Shown: piece after piece, positions 60,522-64,000 of the stretch | How positions within the stretch are numbered: the first letter of the stretch is position 1 | Layout: each line of letters opens with the position of its first letter | Assembly: GCF_034424545.1 (NCBI RefSeq) | Contig: NZ_CP139970.1 | Coordinates: 1,116,001-1,180,000 of the forward strand | Length of the DNA: 64,000 nucleotides | Direction: 5' to 3' | Origin: Trinickia caryophylli | Lineage (GTDB): Bacteria; Pseudomonadota; Gammaproteobacteria; Burkholderiales; Burkholderiaceae | The notes under the pieces: model-generated | The model's database searches: none | Seen by the model: the letters and a program-made list of their open reading frames with translations, nothing else | What the model was told of the DNA's origin: nothing | Translations under genes and position numbers: made by a program

Positions 60522-60644
60522 ATGATTAAGTCATTTATTCCCCCCACCACTGTAAAAGCTTACGGCGCCTTTCTTTCCGTAGTGCTTTCCAAGAAGTCGC
60601 GCCCCGGCGACGGCATCCACGGGCGCGGGGTCAAGGGCCTCTGA
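60522..60644 (+). CDS. Lasso peptide precursor (A)
   Basis: A 40-residue peptide. An AAGGAG box precedes the ATG by 6 bases; an in-frame ATG at 60516 overlaps that box and is rejected. The leader (about 1-22, opening MIKSFIPPTTVKAYG) partly fits the recognition pattern of split-B lasso systems (Y-x2-P-x-L-x3-G-x5-T), with Ile6, Thr9, Val11, Gly15 and Val21 at those places. Asp30 is the only acidic residue in the peptide, so it must close the ring. The pattern and an 8-residue ring agree on cutting after Leu22. The predicted core is SKKSRPGDGIHGRGVKGL, Ser1 joined to Asp8, with a 10-residue tail and strong positive charge. Confidence 0.75.
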   Translation: MIKSFIPPTTVKAYGAFLSVVLSKKSRPGDGIHGRGVKGL

Positions 60645-60669
60645 CGCTTTGACCCGGTAGCGGCACGGG

Positions 60670-60689
60670 AGGGCGATATTCGCCCTTTT
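60670..60689 (+). terminator. Hairpin with T-run between precursor and processing genes
   Basis: A 7-bp stem AGGGCGA with TCGCCCT, loop TAT, then a run of T. It sits 26 bases after the precursor stop and 42 bases before the next start. It looks like a partial terminator that would keep precursor mRNA in excess over enzyme mRNA, as in many RiPP operons. Confidence 0.75.
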
Positions 60690-60730
60690 CGTATCGCCCT
60701 CTCGATCGCCTCTCACCGTGGAGATGAATT

Positions 60731-61039
60731 ATGAATGGCGCATCTATCGAATACACCGAATATAGCGACGGCGCACTGTCGATCAATACGGAGGATTACT
60801 TCGTGCTCGACGAAGAGTTGATCGTATTCAGTCCGTCCAAGCAGGCCTACTTTGGCATCGGCGGCGCGGCACGCCTCGTCTTCGATGCAATGGCCGAGGC
60901 TCAAAGCCCGCTGACCGAGCGCGACATTCGTCTCAACCTCGGCGCGAGCCGCGCGCTGACCCCAACCGACATCGAACTGATCCGCGATGCCATCCGTGTG
61001 CTGCTCGAATTGGGAGTACTGCATGAGCACGCGCGATGA
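60731..61039 (+). CDS. Lasso peptide leader-binding protein B1 (PqqD-like RRE)
   Basis: A 102-residue PqqD-fold protein. LDEELIVFSPSKQAYFGIGGAARLVFDAMA (about 27-56) and the C-terminal helices (IELIRDAIRVLLELGVL) match RiPP recognition elements. It would bind the precursor leader and deliver it to the protease B2 and cyclase C. It is distinct from the real PqqD at 20593, lacking the latter's motifs. The start has GTGGAG upstream, and the end overlaps B2 by 17 bases. Confidence 0.88.
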   Translation: MNGASIEYTEYSDGALSINTEDYFVLDEELIVFSPSKQAYFGIGGAARLVFDAMAEAQSPLTERDIRLNLGASRALTPTDIELIRDAIRVLLELGVLHEHAR

Positions 61040-61529
61040 AGAGCGGCTGATCTTCCTGCTGCACGCACTCATTCGCACGCTGCTCGTCGAGCGTCCCGTC
61101 GACGAAGCGTATCTCGGCATCTGCAAGTCGGTATTGCCCGGGCTCGTGCTGGGCGAGTTCGGCGCGCCCCGCAGTCACCCCGCGGTGTGCGACAGGGCCA
61201 GCCTGCGCTATCTGACCGACATCTGCGACTACATCTACGCGCTCGACGACAAGGAATGGAGCTACGCGTCGTGCTACTCGGCCAGCATCGCCGTGCAACT
61301 CGTCGCGCTTGCGCGCGGCGTGCCAGCGCGTATCGCCATCGGCGTCAAGCGGCAGGATGCCAAGATGGTCGGCCACGCGTGGGTCGAGCTCGGCGATGCC
61401 CCGCAGGCTTCTGTCATCAATCCGGGCCGCGTATGCATCGACGATTTCAAAGTCGTCAAACGACTCGATGCTGAAACGGCTCTTCAATCGTGGATGAGGA
61501 AAACGTGCGATTCTGGACGCTGCTTGTGA
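61023..61529 (+). CDS. Lasso peptide leader protease B2 (transglutaminase-like)
   Basis: A 168-residue cysteine protease that removes the leader peptide in lasso biosynthesis. The catalytic Cys is in YASCYSASIAVQLVALARG (about 83), His in GHAWVELGD (about 118), and Asp probably in INPGRVCIDDF. RGVPARIAIGVKRQDAKM is the family core. The ATG at 61023 has GGGAG upstream and overlaps the B1 stop. In MccJ25 and capistruin systems B1 and B2 are one protein; here they are separate. Confidence 0.9.
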   Translation: MSTRDEERLIFLLHALIRTLLVERPVDEAYLGICKSVLPGLVLGEFGAPRSHPAVCDRASLRYLTDICDYIYALDDKEWSYASCYSASIAVQLVALARGVPARIAIGVKRQDAKMVGHAWVELGDAPQASVINPGRVCIDDFKVVKRLDAETALQSWMRKTCDSGRCL

Positions 61530-63451
61530 ACTACGAGGCGGCCGAAGCACAAGGCTACATCGACAAAGTCGTGTCGCTGCTGCGCGAGGTCGACGTGCGG
61601 CGCGTCCGCCGCAAGGATCTGGACTGGGCACGCCTGCTCGAAATCGATCTCGAGCTGGCACCCCGCCGCTGCCCTCCGGCCGCGCCCGAACCGCTGAGCG
61701 GCAACGCGGTCTACAGCGGATGGCTGCGGGACCCCTGCCTCGATCGCATCCACTCGGCGCTGCGCGACGATGCACTCGTCGTCGATCCGCTGGCCGCCGC
61801 CGCCGTGGGCGAATTCAGCTACGCCGCCATCGGCGCGCAAGGCGCCACGGCGGCGACGGACCACTATGCCACGCACCCTGTCTACTATCGGCAAGGCGAG
61901 CAGGGCCGCTGGATCGTCGCCAACGATCTGCGCCTTGTGCTGGCCGCCCCGGATATGGCCGTTGCGATCGACCGCCGCGCCTGCCGCGAGTTTCTCACAC
62001 ACACGGTGATGGTCAACGAAAACGAGCTCGGCAACGGCGCGACTTTCTTCTCCTCGGTACGCAAGCTCGAGCCCGGGGCGGCACTCGAAATCGCCCGGGA
62101 CGGACGCTCGCATGAAATCGTCCGGCGCCCGCCCGGGGCCGCGCTGCCGCACGCCGTACGCGTGGCTTCCACGCGCCAGGATTACGTCGAGGCATTCAAG
62201 GAAGTCTTCGGACAATGCGTACGCGACCGCATGGCGGCGAGCCCGACCGGCCTCCTGCTGAGCGGCGGCATCGATTCGAGTGCGGTGCTTGGTGCCGCGC
62301 TATCGGCCGGCGCCAGTCCGCCGTTTTGCGTCAGCGTGGCATTCGACGATCCGCATCTCGTCATGAGCCAGGACGACAAACTTGTCACCTCGCTCTTCGA
62401 GGCATGCGACCTTCCGCACCGGATCGTCTACGCGGACGGCATTTTGCGCCTGCCGACGATCGACGACGCGAGCGCCTATGTCGATGGCCCCGATTCGGCG
62501 GCGAACCCGCTCGTCAAGGAAGCCTGTGCGGCCGCCCTTCGACAACGCGGCATCTCGCTCGTCATGACGGGCGAAGGCGGAGACGTCGTGCTCGGCGAAG
62601 CGATGCACGAGTTCATCGTCGACGGCATACGCGAAAGCGACGGCATGGCCGGCGTGCATCGCTATTTGTCCCGGCACCTAGGCCTGCGTCCCGGCTCGCG
62701 CGCGTATTGCCGCAAGCTGCTCGAGGCCGCCCTCCCGTACTTCGGCCATCGCGCGCTGCGCGCCGAGGCGCGCAGCGATGCGCGCGCGTCGCTGCCCGGC
62801 TATCTGATGCCCGCACTGCGTGAAGCCGAGTCTCAGTTCAGGTCCGAGCGCGGGCACGGGCGAACGGACCGGCCGCCGTCGTTCGCGCCCCGGCGCTTCC
62901 GCTATGTCGCCCACCGCTACATGCACGGGATGCTGTTCCCACGCGCATCGTATTTCGATACCCTTAACGTGCAGTGCCTGAACTCGCATCCGTTCCTCGA
63001 TCCGCGCATGATGGCGTTTGCACTCAGTTGCCCGCCGCATATGCATCACGACTACTTCGAACTCGACCGCGCGAATCCTTATGCCAGCGCAAAGATGCTC
63101 GCCCGGCTTGCCTACCGGCACGAGCTGCCGCCCGCTGTCTGCGCGAAGACGCACAAGACGAGCTATGCCGGCATGGCGCGCCGCATGTTTCACAACAGCG
63201 GCCGTGCGCTTTACGCACTGGCCGCGCAGCCGATGCTGCTCGAGCAGTGGGGCCTCGTCGATCAGAAGACATTCCGCCGGCATCTGTGCGCCTACATCGC
63301 GGCCACTGAGGATCCGAACGCGAACCTCGGGATCAACTATCACTACATCCGCGGCGTCTGCGATCTCGAGGTGTGGCTGCGCAGGTTTTGCGGCACCCGC
63401 GCCGAGATCGATGCCCAACTCGCTTTTCGTCCGTTACGCGCTCTCGCCTGA
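61505..63451 (+). CDS. Lasso cyclase C (asparagine synthetase homologue)
   Basis: A 648-residue macrolactam synthetase that adenylates the ring Asp side chain and joins it to the new N-terminus. The N-terminal part (about 1-215) is a degenerate glutaminase-like domain without the Cys2 nucleophile. The synthetase part has the PP-loop LLLSGGIDSSAVLGA (about 249-263), MTGEGGDVVLGE (about 355) and the conserved R/K-rich C-terminus. The GTG at 61505 is chosen because GAGGAAAAC precedes it; a GTG at 61490 is in frame. It overlaps B2 by 25 bases. Confidence 0.9.
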   Translation: MRFWTLLVNYEAAEAQGYIDKVVSLLREVDVRRVRRKDLDWARLLEIDLELAPRRCPPAAPEPLSGNAVYSGWLRDPCLDRIHSALRDDALVVDPLAAAAVGEFSYAAIGAQGATAATDHYATHPVYYRQGEQGRWIVANDLRLVLAAPDMAVAIDRRACREFLTHTVMVNENELGNGATFFSSVRKLEPGAALEIARDGRSHEIVRRPPGAALPHAVRVASTRQDYVEAFKEVFGQCVRDRMAASPTGLLLSGGIDSSAVLGAALSAGASPPFCVSVAFDDPHLVMSQDDKLVTSLFEACDLPHRIVYADGILRLPTIDDASAYVDGPDSAANPLVKEACAAALRQRGISLVMTGEGGDVVLGEAMHEFIVDGIRESDGMAGVHRYLSRHLGLRPGSRAYCRKLLEAALPYFGHRALRAEARSDARASLPGYLMPALREAESQFRSERGHGRTDRPPSFAPRRFRYVAHRYMHGMLFPRASYFDTLNVQCLNSHPFLDPRMMAFALSCPPHMHHDYFELDRANPYASAKMLARLAYRHELPPAVCAKTHKTSYAGMARRMFHNSGRALYALAAQPMLLEQWGLVDQKTFRRHLCAYIAATEDPNANLGINYHYIRGVCDLEVWLRRFCGTRAEIDAQLAFRPLRALA

Positions 63452-63455
63452 TCCA

Positions 63456-64000
63456 ATGCCTGCCACCGTCTTTCTCGCTCGCCTCGGCGACGCGCTGCGC
63501 CTGCTGCGGCGCGCCTCCCCAAGCGCCTTCCATGGCGCCGTTGCCGCCAATCTATTGGGCGGCCTCGTGCCGGCCGCCCTCGTGTATGCGGGCGCCAGGC
63601 TCGTCGAGCAACTCGCGGCCGGCCGACCTCTCGCGGCCGTTGCCGCGCTGCTCGCCCTCTACGTGCTGCTCAACGGCTTTCAGGAATGCCTTACTTCGGT
63701 CACGGGCTTCGTGCTCGATACGCTGCGCGATCGCGTTCGCATGACCATGAAAGCCGACGTGAGCCGTGCGGTCGCCACGTTCCCCACGCTCGTCGTTCAC
63801 GAAGACGCCGCGCTGCGCGAAACGGCCGTCCTGGCCGCGAAAGCCGGCGACGACCTCGGCGACCTGGTAGACCATCTGCATGCCGTGTTTCTCGGTGTCG
63901 TCACGATCGTGCCCGTCGTCGCGCTCACGGGCGCTATTGCCTGGTGGATGCCGGCCGTCATGCTCGCCGGCACCATACCCGCGATGATCCTGCGCGCGCG
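63456..64000 (+). CDS. ABC transporter, membrane-domain part (lasso exporter D), cut by window edge
   Basis: The first 181 codons of an exporter. Hydrophobic helices appear near 28-46 (AVAANLLGGLVPAALVYAG), 58-75 (LAAVAALLALYVLLNGF) and 145-175 (FLGVVTIVPVVALTGAIAWWMPAVMLAG), with charged intracellular helices between, as in ABC type-1 exporters. The ATG lies 4 bases after the cyclase stop, implying coupled translation. The nucleotide-binding domain lies outside the window. In related clusters D exports the mature lasso peptide and gives self-immunity. Confidence 0.83.
   Translation, partial: MPATVFLARLGDALRLLRRASPSAFHGAVAANLLGGLVPAALVYAGARLVEQLAAGRPLAAVAALLALYVLLNGFQECLTSVTGFVLDTLRDRVRMTMKADVSRAVATFPTLVVHEDAALRETAVLAAKAGDDLGDLVDHLHAVFLGVVTIVPVVALTGAIAWWMPAVMLAGTIPAMILRA

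Noticed and set aside
60731..61039. Second pqqD copy
   Set aside because: The PqqD-like fold is shared, but the gene overlaps a leader protease and sits with a lasso cyclase and precursor. It is the B1 leader-binding protein.

Overview
The window reads as the chromosome of a GC-rich betaproteobacterium of the Burkholderia sensu lato group (Burkholderia, Paraburkholderia, Trinickia or a close relative). The evidence is a Burkholderia-type groESL operon under a CIRCE element, a 'MKKR..QSNVTLYG' trimeric porin, the pqqA/exaC alcohol-oxidation genes, and G/C-ending codons throughout. No rRNA, tRNA, CRISPR array, transposase or phage gene was seen.

Layout. (1) 1-1069: groEL (cut by the window edge) and groES, with a perfect CIRCE. 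(2) 1174-6768: an iron-uptake block made of a Fur-box-preceded FecI-type sigma factor, FecR, a TonB-dependent receptor with an STN domain, and a secreted beta-propeller lactonase-like protein. (3) 6884-10938: a FadR-type GntR regulator, a chemoreceptor and a porin with a clear terminator. (4) 11075-20874: quinoprotein alcohol oxidation, with exaC-like aldehyde dehydrogenase, a substrate-binding-protein/cytochrome c fusion, a PQQ alcohol dehydrogenase with a lanthanide-type active-site motif, a sigma-54 activator (AcoR type), pqqA and pqqD. pqqB, pqqE and all but a 44-bp frameshifted tail of pqqC are missing. Sigma-54 promoters precede exaC and pqqA. (5) 21077-24201: an overlapping or closely packed operon of Tat-exported metallophosphoesterase, cupredoxin, ECF sigma factor and zinc-finger anti-sigma. 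(6) 24296-29923: a MEDS-PAS-histidine kinase-receiver protein and a pqiABC-like lipid-transport operon whose lipoprotein carries a 9-bp tandem repeat. (7) 30204-33363: a GST-kappa-like isomerase, a YbaK-like deacylase, and a DUF3311/sodium-solute symporter pair.

(8) 33462-49368: an extracellular polysaccharide region with a PIG-L/lectin/FG-GAP secreted protein, four glycosyltransferases (two are tandem paralogues around a TSUP permease), a Wzx-like flippase, a Wzy-like polymerase, two acyltransferases and a GMC oxidoreductase. No priming transferase or Wza/Wzc export gene is in view. (9) 50172-59824: five same-strand genes combining circularly permuted ATP-grasp, alpha-E, transglutaminase-like and DUF2126 domains. 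This is a conserved but functionally unassigned amide-bond system, here with a duplicated and partly fused set.

(10) 60522-64000+: a lasso-peptide cluster A-B1-B2-C-D. The 40-residue precursor has a single acidic residue, so the ring can be predicted as Ser1-Asp8 of a very basic 18-residue core. A 7-bp hairpin with a T-run sits between precursor and enzymes. The split B1/B2, the non-Gly first residue and Val at leader position -2 make this the strongest candidate for an undescribed system in the window. The exporter gene runs off the right edge.
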